Source: Strigamia acuminata | Taxonomy: Eukaryota; Arthropoda; Chilopoda; Geophilomorpha; Linotaeniidae | Assembly: GCA_949358305.1 (NCBI GenBank) | Contig: OX442318.1 | Span: 12,198,517 to 12,258,516 of the forward strand | Length of the DNA: 60,000 nucleotides | Direction of reading: 5' to 3' | Shown here: positions 46,543 to 56,997 of the stretch, piece after piece | Position numbering within the stretch: the first letter of the stretch is position 1 | How the letters are laid out: every line of letters starts with the position of its first letter | Position numbers and translations under genes: made by a program | Notes under the pieces: model-generated | What the model was told of the DNA's origin: nothing | The model's input: only the letters and a program-made list of their open reading frames with translations | Database searches by the model: none

Positions 46543-47629
46543 ATGGCACGCTACGCGATGGGCTACCTCGGCGAAGAAGACAACCGGAAAAAGAAAAGGA
46601 GAAAGTAAATATCGTTGTTTGACCCAAAATTCCATTTCCGCCACATCAATCAACCATTTTCTTTTCTTTTTTCTCAGAAAGATTATGATAATAATAATAG
46701 TGGTCATAGTTTTGCTCATCCTCCTGCTTATCGTAGCCATTGTGGTTGGATACTTGATTTCAGACGGCAAATCGGAAGGAGGAGGATCAAGTAACAATGG
46801 GGCCGGGCCCGATGGTGAGCCGGGAGAAGTAATAACTACGGAAAATGAAAAAGGCGAGGAGATAACATGTCGAGGTATGGGGGAAAAAGAGCTTTACTGA
46901 GTATAAAAACACCCAAGATTTTTGCTCAAATTGTACATTTATTTTAAACAGTTCAAAACAACGTGGCATATAGCGGCACTGTGGGTATAAGCAAAGACGG
47001 ATCAGATCCTGAAGCCGCAACAGATGACAACACCGGATCGTGTGCCGCGACTACCGGCAAAGACCCCTATCCATATTATTTTATTCGTCTGGGAGAAACG
47101 TATGCGATTGACTCAGTATGGGTTCGGCTGCCAGCAGACTCCAGTAATATAAATGAAATAGTTATACAGGACCGGCTTTAGGTCTAACAGCGCCCGGTTA
47201 GAGATTTATCTTCAATGAAGACGCGTTTATGTGATTCGCGATTGAAAAAATGGCGATGTTTCGATTTGCGATTACTTTATTCGCGAATTTGATGCGAATT
47301 TGGTAGTGTAGGGCGCTGGAGCCGATCCTGGGTATTAAGGAATAATACTTGTTAAGTATGCAATTGAAATTAAGTTTGTTTTAGAGGTGGCGCTGAAAAA
47401 TCTTCAAGCACGAGTTGGATCGTCCACGGAAGCAGTTAACACTGTTTTCTACAAAAACCCGCTTTGTTGGGAAAAGGCCGCTCCGGTGCCCGTGGACGCG
47501 CTCGTGAAGGGCGACTGCGGAGCTAGTTTGGTAGGTAAACACATATCTCTTCAACTTGCAGCAGGCTGCGGAACTTGTGTTTTTTCCGTGTGTGAAGTTT
47601 ATGCTTACGGGAAACACGTACCTACTTAG
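46543..47629 (+). CDS. FTP-domain type II membrane lectin, array gene B, 231 aa
   Basis: Exons 46543-46604, 46678-46874, 46952-47143 and 47385-47629 have exactly the exon lengths of genes A and C. The tail has Lys/Arg at 16-22 and the membrane helix spans about 23-47. The linker includes GAGPDGEPGEV, which has three collagen-like triplets, and the FTP domain spans about 84-231. Cysteines are at 85, 117, 168, 185, 202, 205 and 210. The domain ends CEVYAYGKHVPT. Domain edges match known FTP proteins (SC...YYFIRLGETYAIDSV...CEV.AYG), but the fucose-binding His/Arg loop is replaced by LPADSRVA. There is no stop or frameshift. AATAAA lies at 47690-47695. Confidence 0.88.
47167..47330. mobile_element. 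hAT-like MITE in intron 3 of gene B
   Basis: It begins CAGGACCGGCTTTAGG and ends GGAGCCGATCCTG, at the same site as in genes A and C. A few extra bases (GATGCGAATTTG) are shared with gene C but not A. Confidence 0.78.
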
Positions 47630-48214
47630 GACTTATGAATACTTAATGTTGTTTATTCGTTGTGAATTGATAATTTTCATAAGATGTTGAATAAAAAGAG
47701 ATTTTTCTTTGTGTTTCACTCATAATCTTATCTCTTGTTAGAATGTAGTTCATGTCAAAGTACATTTGCATTTTGAATATTATAATGTGGAAGAATATTA
47801 GAATTGTTTATTGAATTGTTAAAATAATTTTGGTATTTATGGGTGATACAGTACGTGGCAAATTGGAAAATCCCATGGAATTAATTCGGGGATTCCCATA
47901 AAAATAAATCGGTGAATTGTGAAAATAATAATTAAAAATGAAAGTTAAGAACTTTTTGTAATAATAAAACATCTGTTTTATAAAAACTCTCTCTGTGCGT
48001 CTTTTGGTTCGATTTGTCGTATCGTCCAAAAAATTCACTGATTAATTTGGGGAATTAACAAAATTATTTTGAAATTGTTATAATATTTCTGGACATTTTA
48101 TTTTTGTAAACTATTTTAACGGTTAAGTGAATAATCATTACAAGATTTATTTCAGATAGTGTTGTATTGTGTTGTTAAACTTATATAAATTAAAAACAAA
48201 AAGAATTGAACGAG

Positions 48215-48430
48215 CATGACCTGCTACGCTATTTGACCCTTAATTCCATTTCCGCCACCAATTTGTTAGAAATAAGTTGATAATAATAGTTGTGGTCGTA
48301 ATTGTGCATCATCATTTTTGAATAAATGTAATATATCTTTTCCTTTACGAATTTTTCAGGAAAGTATTAATGATAATCTTCGTCGTGATTATGATTACAT
48401 GTTTCATTGGCCAGGTATCGGTCACACGAG
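48215..48430 (+). pseudogene. Truncated 5' copy of an array gene (after gene B)
   Basis: GAGCATGACCTGCTACGCTA echoes exon 1, fused by deletion to the intron-1 text TTTGACCC.TAATTCCATTT. Two membrane-helix-like stretches follow (TTGATAATAATAGTTGTGGT and ATTAATGATAATCTTCGTCG), ending ACATG...GGTAT like the exon-2 donor region. No lectin domain remains. Confidence 0.65.
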
Positions 48431-48437
48431 TACCGCG

Positions 48438-49379
48438 TGTAGTGCCCCACTGGGGTGGGTCGAAAACGTAGCATTTTCTCCGTGACCCACTTGCGGGTGT
48501 GGGGGAGTCTCTGTTACGCCTCCCTTCTCTCAGTGCACTGACATCCAGTCAATGGACAGGCGGTTTTCCTGAGGGAGTGGGGGTGACTTGACTCACCCAC
48601 TATTGGGTGGCTTTGGTCACCTGTCACCCTGCTTTTGTGCAGAGGAATTTGCCTCAGCACAGAGCAGCAGAACCAACACAAAAACTGAACTGAACACACG
48701 TAAATCCAATCGTCCTACAAGATCAAGCTTATGCCACAATGACAAGGAGTGACCAAGGACCAGGAATATTTTACCATGAGTAAATTTGTTTTGAGTACAT
48801 CTCCATAGTGTTAGCTATGTATCAACTAACCAATCGCTTTAGCACGCCAGCTAGAAGCAATAAAACCACCACATTTAGTGAGTTAAGAGGAGAAACGCTC
48901 CTGTAAGCCTAACTGTGGTAACCATGCCGAGCTTCCCGCCGCTGTGTGTATCGCCGGGAAGAAGAAGAGTCCGCCGCTGTATGAAACACCGGACAACCAC
49001 AAAAAACCTAGACAACAGCCAGATATAAGTCTCTTTAACTGAGCATTCACTCGCGCAACCGCGTGAGCCCGAGAAGACCAAACGAAAGAAGAACGAGGCT
49101 GCCATTACCACGCTGTACCAGGACGTCGCCACGCCGCAAAGACGAGACGCCATCTTGAGTCGAGACAAGGACAAAGACGACTTCGCCTACTTCCATCCGG
49201 ATTATATTTCTAACCATTCATATTTTAACTTGTACCTTCGGGTGAATAAATCTTTTATACATTTTAATATTATATTTGTTATTTGTCATTTCTTTGGGTA
49301 ACCGCTTGAAACGAGCGGTAATTGATTAAATAAGTGAATCCCATCTCAAGCAAATCACCCACGTGATCGTAGCGCAACA
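48438..49379. mobile_element. Putative solo LTR, 942 bp
   Basis: The sequence TGTAGTGCCCCACTGGGGTG ... AGCGCAACA is absent from the paralogous site in the gene C unit, where CACAAGTACC runs directly into ACACAGCTATG. It starts TG and ends CA and contains AATAAA-type signals (for example near 49245). The flanks CGCG and CACG differ by one base, consistent with an aged 4-bp duplication. The retroelement class is unknown. Confidence 0.55.
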
Positions 49380-49608
49380 CACGCAGCTATGTCCTCTATC
49401 AATCCAATTCTGTTTGAAGGTGGCCTGACCGTTGAGGTACTCTAGTTTGCTGTGTGCTGTTGTATGTTCTTGTTCATTCTGATAAAAGCAGGAAATCCTC
49501 TAGCTTTATAAAATGGGGTTATACTTTGGCTAACTATAAGAGTGGCCTTTTTCCCTTTGGCCGAGCCATCTCACTTGTATAGTGATACAAAAAACTATAC
49601 CAAACCAC

Positions 49609-49794
49609 TAGTATATATCTTACTAATAACAAATTATGTTGGGGATGGTTGAAATGAAAGGTCAGTCATATTAGGCTAAGAACTAACAAGTGAAGTTTAT
49701 TCGGGGTCAAGCTACAAGGTGGCGCTGGGGGTACAGCGCCTGAGGCAAAGATAACGTCACTACACAAAACATGCAGTGAAGTCCGAACACAGCA
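49609..49794 (-). repeat. 3' LTR of gypsy element (186 bp)
   Basis: Reading on the coding (minus) strand it starts TGCTGTGTTCGGACTTCACT and ends GATATATACTA. It appears identical to 53139-53324. The flanking ACCAC at 49604-49608 is the target duplication. A purine-rich tract (AATGGGGAATGA on the minus strand) abuts it and is the likely polypurine tract. Confidence 0.93.
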
Positions 49795-49894
49795 TCATTC
49801 CCCATTAATGGCACATTAATCAAATCACAAATACAATAATAGAATTCATTCACGATAGACAATGTACCAATTCGATTAATAAAAACAAATACAC

Positions 49895-52800
49895 TTAATC
49901 ACTGTTATTATATCCGTAAAATTGTGTCGGGTTGCGAATACGCTGGGGATGGCGGTACGGCACAACAGGAGTATTGACGGGAACAGGAGGAGGTGTAGGA
50001 GCTGGAGAAGCATTACGAACGTTTGGGAGATTGGGTGAATTGGGAGGAGCAACTAGGACTTGCGGTTGTACAACTGGCGGTGTGTTACCGAGGTTTGAGT
50101 CGTCAATTATCAAAGGAAAATGTCCGCGATTCCCTCCCCCCTCCGGAGTTTGGGCGTGCAAAGTCTGGCGTCTTCGGAGCTGGTCCGCATGTCGGTTCCA
50201 AATTATGGCATTTCCGACGGCCACATCGTACGTGGTGGACGATGTCTTCCGCGATATTATTCCAGGAACCCATCTCGCGGCGTGCAAATAGTCGCGCGCG
50301 AACACCAATTCCCCAGGCTCGAAGGAACGGCGCGTTTCCACAGTTGTTGGCTCCGGCATTAAGCGGGGGTTCAACAAATGTAATCTAGTTCGAACAGTTC
50401 GTTGTAGAAATGCCTCGGACGGCGTAGTCCGTGTAGAAACGTGCGGCGTCGAGCGATAGGCAATCAAAAATTGGTCAACGGCTTCTGAAATGCTCAAATT
50501 CAAATTTAGAAATTTCCCGACTTGATTTTTAAATGTCTTCACGAAGCCTTCCACTGCTCCGTTGGTAGCTGGGTGGAAAGGCGGTGAACGAGTTTGTCGG
50601 ATGCCGTTCCGTGACAGGAAGTCAACAAATTCCGCTGAAGTGAATTGCGGCCCATTGTCGGAATGAACGTGGATCGGCAAGCCGTGACGTTTAAACCAAC
50701 ATTTTAAAACCGCAATTGTTGCTTTCGAGGTAGTGGCGGTCATCATACGAACTTCGCACCACTTGGTGCGCGCATCCACAGCCAACAGGAACATTTTGCC
50801 ATGAAAGGGGCCGGCGAAATCGAGGTGGATTCGCCCCCAAATTTCGTCGGGAATGAGCCAACGCAAGTCGAACGTCTTAGGCGGATCCGGGAGTGCGCGC
50901 TGGCACACGTCGCACGAACGCACCATCGACTCAATGTCACGGTCGATTGACGGCCACCAAACTGTTGAACGAGCGAGCGACTTGGTGCGCACGATTCCAA
51001 AATGTCCTGCGTGCAACTCCGCCAGGACCGCACGGCGAAGCTGTTCTGGCACGACTAAACGCTCCGTCAGGAACAAGAATGGTCCATGCGTGGAGAAGGC
51101 GAACCTGTGCTTATAAAAATTTTTTAAGTCAGGTGTTGTCGATTTCCATTCGTCTCGGATGCACTGCAGAACTGCTTGCAATTGGGCGTCTGCGTCGTAT
51201 GCTGCACGCAAGGCTGCTTGCGATACTGGAAACTGCGAAAGAGAAACGGAAAAAATTTCGTTAACGTGCATGTCGAGGTCTTCTCGACCGTCGACAACGG
51301 GTTGAGGATTGCGAGACAATCCGTCTGCAATTTGGTTGTCGACAGCAGGCACATGCTCGATAGCATAATCGTAGGCACTCAGGAAAATTGCCCACCGGTG
51401 CAGGCGAGCGGCGACAATTTGATTGCATCCTTTCTTCTCTCCGAAAATGGCCACCAGCGGTTTGTGGTCAGTTCGTAAAATGAATTTTCTCCCAAACAGG
51501 TGGTGATGGAAGCGGCGAACGCCATAAACGATCGCAAGACCTTCACGGTCGATTTGCGCATAATTTTTCTGCGCGCTGGACAAGAGGGAACTAGCAAAGG
51601 CAATTGGACGATGGATTCCATTTTCTACGTGGGAAATAAAGGCGCCCACACCGACCGGCGAGGCATCAACGGTCAGATAAAGTTGCTTCTTCGCGTCGTA
51701 GTGTGCCAGCGCTGAATCGACAGTTACTGCAGCCTTGACCTTCGTCCAGGCCTTGTGTTGTTCCGGTCCCCATGTCCACGGAGTATCGTCGCGCGTGAGG
51801 CCGTGAGTCGCCACGCACAACGGCAAACGAAAATCGCGATCACGATGACGAACCGGAACTTCGCAAACCCCTTCCATTCGGAGTGTTGTGCCGCCATACG
51901 TATTCATCTGGATCGGAAGGGGCTGCAATGGAAAATTTGAAAAATATTTAGTATAAGTTTCGAGATTTATAAATGTAGCGCCTGCTCCCGTGTCCATTTC
52001 CATTAGGAGATTGACATTAGCAATTTTAATGGCCAAAATAATTGGTTGTGTGGCTTTAATGCCAATCGCGTTGACGGTCGTCGTCAAATCCGGCTCGACA
52101 GCGTAGTACGTGAGCTGTTGTGGCATCTCGACTGCATGGACTGGAGCTGGTGACTTCAAGACCGACCGGCAAACTGGTTTGATGTGGCCAGTTTTTCCGC
52201 ATCCGTGGCACGTGGCATCGCGAAAGCGGCACGCTTCACGCGTGTGCGACTTACTGCCGCAAGCAGAACACGCCGACACATTTCCTTTCGAGTTGGATGG
52301 TTGGCGGCCTGGTTGAAACGAGGTAGTGCCCCTCGAGGAGCGTTTTCTACCCCTTGACGCATCGTGACGTGGTTTGGAGTCGTGGTGGAGTTTGTGCACC
52401 GGCAGCGCCGATGCATTCTGCGTCGCGATCGTCGAAAATTCCTTTTGCGACACTTCAGCAGCGGCAGCGAACTCGACCGCGTCGTCGAACGTCAAATCTT
52501 TTTTTAACGTGAGTGCCTGTTGCACTTGCTCATTCTGGAGGCCACAAAGAAAGCGATTTCTTAATTCGTTAGTTTTGTCGGCGAACTCACAGTTTTGGGC
52601 CAGGTCCTGAAGAGCGAGAGAATACTCCAGCACGGTTTCATTCGGCAGTCGATCACGGCGGTGAAAACGGCGAATTTCTCCCAGCACGAGCGGCTTCGCG
52701 CGTGCATTCTTCTGCATCAAGGCCACTAGGTCCGCGTACTTCAAGTCGGCAGCTTCCTTCGGCGCCGCGAGCGTGTCCAGCTGCTTAAACGTCGGCATGC

Positions 52801-52942
52801 CGACGTACGACAGCAGCGTGTGGACCTTCTCCTGGTCATCGACGATTTTGTTACAAGCGAAAATGCTCGTCATTCGCTTGCAATATAGGCCCCAATCCTC
52901 TGTTGGATCGTATTCCCGCGGTGTCCCTTTTAGAGCTGACAT
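49895..52942 (-). CDS. Gag-protease-RNase H-integrase polyprotein, no reverse transcriptase domain
   Basis: One uninterrupted 1015-codon frame. Gag covers about 1-270, with two zinc knuckles of form CX2CX4HX4C at 225-238 and 245-258. An aspartic protease follows with DTGA at 317-320. At about 383-387 the sequence passes directly into the RNase H entry (WTWGPEQHKAWTKVKAAV). RNase H has Asp426, Glu467 and Asp492, plus IADGLSRNP at 538-546. Integrase has a His/Cys zinc region (about 643-680) and a DDE core with Asp708, Asp762 and Glu798. The palm with YxDD, normally about 300-400 residues, is absent, without breaking the frame. GC content is far above its surroundings. Confidence 0.95.
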   Translation of the reverse strand: MSALKGTPREYDPTEDWGLYCKRMTSIFACNKIVDDQEKVHTLLSYVGMPTFKQLDTLAAPKEAADLKYADLVALMQKNARAKPLVLGEIRRFHRRDRLPNETVLEYSLALQDLAQNCEFADKTNELRNRFLCGLQNEQVQQALTLKKDLTFDDAVEFAAAAEVSQKEFSTIATQNASALPVHKLHHDSKPRHDASRGRKRSSRGTTSFQPGRQPSNSKGNVSACSACGSKSHTREACRFRDATCHGCGKTGHIKPVCRSVLKSPAPVHAVEMPQQLTYYAVEPDLTTTVNAIGIKATQPIILAIKIANVNLLMEMDTGAGATFINLETYTKYFSNFPLQPLPIQMNTYGGTTLRMEGVCEVPVRHRDRDFRLPLCVATHGLTRDDTPWTWGPEQHKAWTKVKAAVTVDSALAHYDAKKQLYLTVDASPVGVGAFISHVENGIHRPIAFASSLLSSAQKNYAQIDREGLAIVYGVRRFHHHLFGRKFILRTDHKPLVAIFGEKKGCNQIVAARLHRWAIFLSAYDYAIEHVPAVDNQIADGLSRNPQPVVDGREDLDMHVNEIFSVSLSQFPVSQAALRAAYDADAQLQAVLQCIRDEWKSTTPDLKNFYKHRFAFSTHGPFLFLTERLVVPEQLRRAVLAELHAGHFGIVRTKSLARSTVWWPSIDRDIESMVRSCDVCQRALPDPPKTFDLRWLIPDEIWGRIHLDFAGPFHGKMFLLAVDARTKWCEVRMMTATTSKATIAVLKCWFKRHGLPIHVHSDNGPQFTSAEFVDFLSRNGIRQTRSPPFHPATNGAVEGFVKTFKNQVGKFLNLNLSISEAVDQFLIAYRSTPHVSTRTTPSEAFLQRTVRTRLHLLNPRLMPEPTTVETRRSFEPGELVFARDYLHAARWVPGIISRKTSSTTYDVAVGNAIIWNRHADQLRRRQTLHAQTPEGGGNRGHFPLIIDDSNLGNTPPVVQPQVLVAPPNSPNLPNVRNASPAPTPPPVPVNTPVVPYRHPQRIRNPTQFYGYNNSD

Positions 52943-53116
52943 TTTGATGGCAAAAGTCGGCGTTGAGTACGAAAACGCGAGGAAAACGTGACAATGGAAC
53001 GTAGGCCTAACGTCGGGACGGCGTGGTCAGCAACGGGCCGAAAAAGCGCTCAAAAAGTTCGAAAAACACGAAAAAACTTGCGTCGCTACTGGATTCATTA
53101 GTTGAACGTGGATTTC

Positions 53117-53136
53117 GGATCCCTATCTCGTCGCCA
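53117..53136 (-). promoter_or_regulatory. Probable primer-binding site
   Basis: Just inside the 5' LTR on the minus strand lies TGGCGACGAGATAGGGATCC. TGGCGAC at this position is typical of tRNA-Arg-primed gypsy-group elements, though I cannot match the tRNA exactly. Confidence 0.5.
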
Positions 53137-53138
53137 TT

Positions 53139-53324
53139 TAGTATATATCTTACTAATAACAAATTATGTTGGGGATGGTTGAAATGAAAGGTCAGTCATA
53201 TTAGGCTAAGAACTAACAAGTGAAGTTTATTCGGGGTCAAGCTACAAGGTGGCGCTGGGGGTACAGCGCCTGAGGCAAAGATAACGTCACTACACAAAAC
53301 ATGCAGTGAAGTCCGAACACAGCA
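53139..53324 (-). repeat. 5' LTR of gypsy element (186 bp)
   Basis: It matches 49609-49794 base for base as far as I can read. In sense orientation it precedes the primer site and Gag start. Confidence 0.93.
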
Positions 53325-53329
53325 ACCAC

Positions 53330-55059
53330 CACTACATGTACAGACATTGTAATCAAGAAAAAAATGCAAAAACTGTTTGCATTCCTGACAAAGCAACCAA
53401 CAAACTTAACAAACATGTATGCTGGAATAAAAACAACATAAAACTTTATTTTTTGATTGGAAAGAACATTTTATTATAAAAACCAAATAAATTTACATCA
53501 TTTTAATCACTAGAATAATCAAATAAATTTAAAAAAAAAAATATTCTTTTTTGGTGGTAGTACATAGTCTACAGTTAGGAGTACTGAGTCTGGGCCAATG
53601 GGAAAAAGGCCACTCTTATAGTGAGCCAGACTATAGGTGAAAGCCGCAACCAATCGCTGTAGACTCTCGCCACCCTCTTTCCCCTCAGGGCGCACACCTG
53701 CCCTAACAGGAGGTGGGCCCAGAGAGAAAACGACCCCTCTAGATTATAACACAGAAGGAATGTTTCCGAGGGTGATGCACAGTCTTCTGGGCACTGGAAA
53801 GGTCCAGTGCTGGACTGGCCCAGTAGGATACCGGGAATTTCCCGATGGCTGGTGACCCCATTCGTGACGCGGTGGATTTGTTTTTTGTCGTGGCCCAATC
53901 AATCTAGATTTCCCGGTATAAATTTGTAGAACATGTTCACTTGGCTGTATACTCTGTCCATGTGGAACTTGGGCTTATTTCCGATTGGCTGAGCCTCATA
54001 ACTCACTCTGTGCTGCCGCCAGGAAAAATAGTTCCGACTGGTTTTAAATTTGTTTGATGATTTTAATCATTGAAATGATGTGATATTGTTTGTATTTTTT
54101 AATTAGGGTGAGTAAATTACTTATAATTTGTCACCACAAATCACTTCTGGTTCCGCGTAATGACATCTTGAGCGAAATTACCAATAAGCAAATTGTATCC
54201 AATTTGCCTGTTTGGACTCAGTAAATTCGACTGAAAAGTACAAAATATTAGCACGTCGTGATACTTTTTCACAAAGCTTATCGGCAGCCTTGGCTTACGG
54301 TATCTGGCACGAGTTGATGAACACATGATGAGTAAATATCACACCCGAGGAAACTTTTCTCGCAACCCCGGATGCAATCTCCTCATGGTCACTCGACCGT
54401 CATTTGGGTACCCAGACGTGGAAGTATTGCTCCATCACCACGTCAAGTATACGTTGTATGCAGGTTTTCATAGGCCTACAGATAGTAGAGACGCTGGTCT
54501 GTGTAAAATGTTACACAGCCAGCCGAAGCAGAATTAGTAGAAGAGTTCAAGTAAGTACCAGTGTTTCAACAAAATATCACGACAAGAATGAGCTATTTCC
54601 GGTTTGCAGGGAAATATACAGTATACTCAGTTGGAGTAATAGGTTGATGACCATTGCTCCAATCGGAGCATTGGTCACTGGAATCCCTCCAATCCCTACT
54701 TACAAGAACTGGATACACATGACACTAGTTCTTTTTTTGAGAGAGAACAGGAACTTGATACACAAGACACTTTTAGATTAAGTCTTTTGTCTTAACCTGA
54801 ACTCTGTGCAGGTGTGAGGGGTGACATAATCCCTTGTTAATCCTTTTGTCCAAGTTTACTAATTTCCTTGGAAATTAGTTATTCTCGTTTATTTTACATT
54901 TACTGTAAATCTTAATTTATATTAAATATATAACTTATGTTGTTCAAATTCACGTAAATAAATATATTTCATGTATTTATTTACTCTTGATTTAAATTTG
55001 GCGCTATTTACGAACAGCGCCATCTATTGACAAAATTCGTAACTTATTTAATAACGTGA
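53330..55059. other. Array spacer, shared in part with 58435-59640
   Basis: 53330-53830 matches the split segments 58435-58558 and 59203-59590, including GGTGGTAGTACA and GGCCACTCTTATAGTGAGCC. The phrase GAGTGGCCTTTTTCCC near 49545 is inverted near 53600, suggesting an older inverted-repeat element interrupted by the gypsy insertion. From about 53830 to 55059 nothing is recognised. Confidence 0.55.
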
Positions 55060-55740
55060 CAAATGACAATAAAAATTCATTTCCACTAAAAAAACAATTC
55101 TAACTTCTAATAAACTAAAATTAAACCAAACCACAGACATTTTCACCTTTGGTTCATCCACCGACTTAACCCTAAAACAATAATTAAAAACTACCCTTTT
55201 ATGATTGAAAACTCAACCACTATGTACGCGAGTGCTAAACTCACCAAAGGATTCTCCAAGTGTGTATTTACCATATGCGAGTCTGAGGTTTTTGGATTTG
55301 TTGCGGTATGACGATGTTTCGTTCGGTGCCTCTTCCGCTTGTGGTGGGCGACGACAGCACTAATTGTATTTCTTAAAAAATAAAAGTAAGTAGACGACTT
55401 TCTCGTCGTCTTGTCTTCATATATTGACAATTTATTTTTTGGATATTGACTAGATCTTCGCGACGATTGCGGGAAAGCCCATCCGCAATGGCGTTACTAA
55501 CGTTTACTATTCTAGAATTGCTGCAGCATTTCTGCTCACTGTTTAAACAGTAAATAGTAAAAAATAATTGTTGGCACCACGAGCGATATTGAAAAACCAA
55601 ACAATATTGATTTCAATATTCCAACCCTATACGTGAGTTTGATTTAAATTAATTAAGTCAAAGCTCGCTACGCATTGGACTACCTCGGTGAAGAGACGAA
55701 GAAAAGCATTTAAATTTCGTTGGAAAAATCAACTTTACCT
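55060..55740 (+). pseudogene. Array spacer upstream of gene C with paralogue relics
   Basis: The frame 55222-55311 encodes MYASAKLTKGFSKCVFTICE followed by SEVFGFVAV. It lines up with the end of the FTP domain (L..G...CVF.VCE...), so it is probably a decayed exon 4. At 55441-55515 the minus strand encodes SNAIADGLSRNRREDLVNI, a gypsy RNase H scrap also present upstream of gene B. At 55667-55701 an exon-1 echo lacks an ATG. Confidence 0.58.
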
Positions 55741-55903
55741 AGTGCTGTTTGTTGCTGCGTTTCTGCTCATTGTTTAAGCAAGAACAAAAAATCTCCATTT
55801 TTGATGTCGCGAGCATTATAGCAAAATATCGGCGAATATTTGTATTGACATTCCAACCGTCCATGACAGCGTGATTTAAATTAAAAACAAGAAAACAGCG
55901 AGC

Positions 55904-56997
55904 ATGGCACGCTACGCGGGGGGATTCCTCGGCGAAGAAGACAACTCGAAAAAGAAAAGGAGAAAGTAAATATCGTTGTTTGACCGAAAATTCCATTTCC
56001 GCCACATCAATCAACCATTTTCTTTTCTTTTTTCTCAGAAAGATTATGATAATAATAATAGTGGTCATAATTTTGCTCATCCTCCTGCTTGTCGTGACCA
56101 TGGTGGTTGGATACTTGATTTCAGCCGACAAAAAAGAAGAAGGAGAAACATCAAGCGCCGGGGCCGGGCCCGATGGTGAGCCGGGAGAAGTAAAAACTAC
56201 GACAAATGAAGAAGGCGAGGAGATAAAATGTCGAGGTATGGGAGAAAAAGAGCTTTACTGAGTACAAACACCCAAGATTTTTTGATCAAATTGTACATTG
56301 AAATAGATATTTTAAACAGCTCAAAACAACCTGGCATATAGCGGCACTGTGAGTGCAAGCGGCGGAACATCAAATCCGCCATTCGCAACAGATGACGACA
56401 CCGGATCGTGTGCCGCGACTACCGGCAAAAACGCCTATCCATATTATTTTATTTTTATGGCGCAAACGTATGCGATTGACTCAGTATGGATTCAGCTGCC
56501 AAAAGACTCCAGTAATATAAATGAAATAGTTATACAGGACCGGCTCCAGGTCTAACAGCGCCCGGTGAGAGATTTATCTTCAATGAAGACGCGTTTATGT
56601 GATTCGCGAATGAAAAAATGGCGATCTTTCGATTTGCGATTACTTTATTCGCGAATCCGATGCGAATTTGGTAGTGTACGGCGCTGGAGCCGGCCCTGGG
56701 TATTTAGGAATAATAATTCTTAATTATGCAATTGAAATTAAGTTTGTTTTAGCGGTGGCGCTGAAAAATCTTCAAGTACGGGTTGGCTCGAACTCGGAAA
56801 GTGTGAACACTGTTTTCTACAGGAACCCGATGTGTTGGCAACAGGCAGCTCCGGTGCCCGTGGATGGGCTCGTGAAGGGCGACTGCGAAGCTAGAACTGT
56901 AGGTAGACGCTTATCTCTTCAACTTGTAGCAGGCTGCGGAACTTGTGTTTTTTCCGTATGTGAAGTTTTTGCTTACGGGAGCCACGTACCTACCTAG
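55904..56997 (+). CDS. FTP-domain type II membrane lectin, array gene C, 231 aa
   Basis: Exons 55904-55965, 56039-56235, 56320-56511 and 56753-56997. The architecture equals genes A and B: a basic cytosolic tail (MARYAGGFLGEEDNSKKKRR), one Ile/Val-rich helix, a linker with GAGPDGEPGEV, and an FTP domain with SCAATTGKNAYPYYFIFMAQ and VFSVCEVFAYG. The usual LGETYA is changed to MAQTYA, and the adjacent strand has IQLPKDS. The frame is fully open. Substitutions between copies without indels in coding exons suggest all three are functional. AATAAA lies at 57058-57063. Confidence 0.88.
56535..56698. mobile_element. hAT-like MITE in intron 3 of gene C
   Basis: It begins CAGGACCGGCTCCAGG and ends GGAGCCGGCCCTG, in the same position as in genes A and B. 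It therefore predates the gene duplications. Confidence 0.8.

Larger units (their letters stand above)
49609..53324 (-). mobile_element. Ty3/gypsy retrotransposon, RT-deleted, 3.7 kb
   Basis: Two 186-bp LTRs flank one long minus-strand ORF, with ACCAC repeated at 49604-49608 and 53325-53329. The paralogous region near 58435-58460 (CCAAACCACCAGAATTG) represents the site without it. LTRs that look identical and a perfect duplication indicate a young insertion. The full element is much shorter than a normal gypsy (5-7 kb) because the polymerase domain is missing. Confidence 0.95.

Noticed and set aside
49932-52991. Plus-strand ORFs of up to 123 codons inside the gypsy element
   Set aside because: They are antisense shadows of the long GC-rich polyprotein frame.
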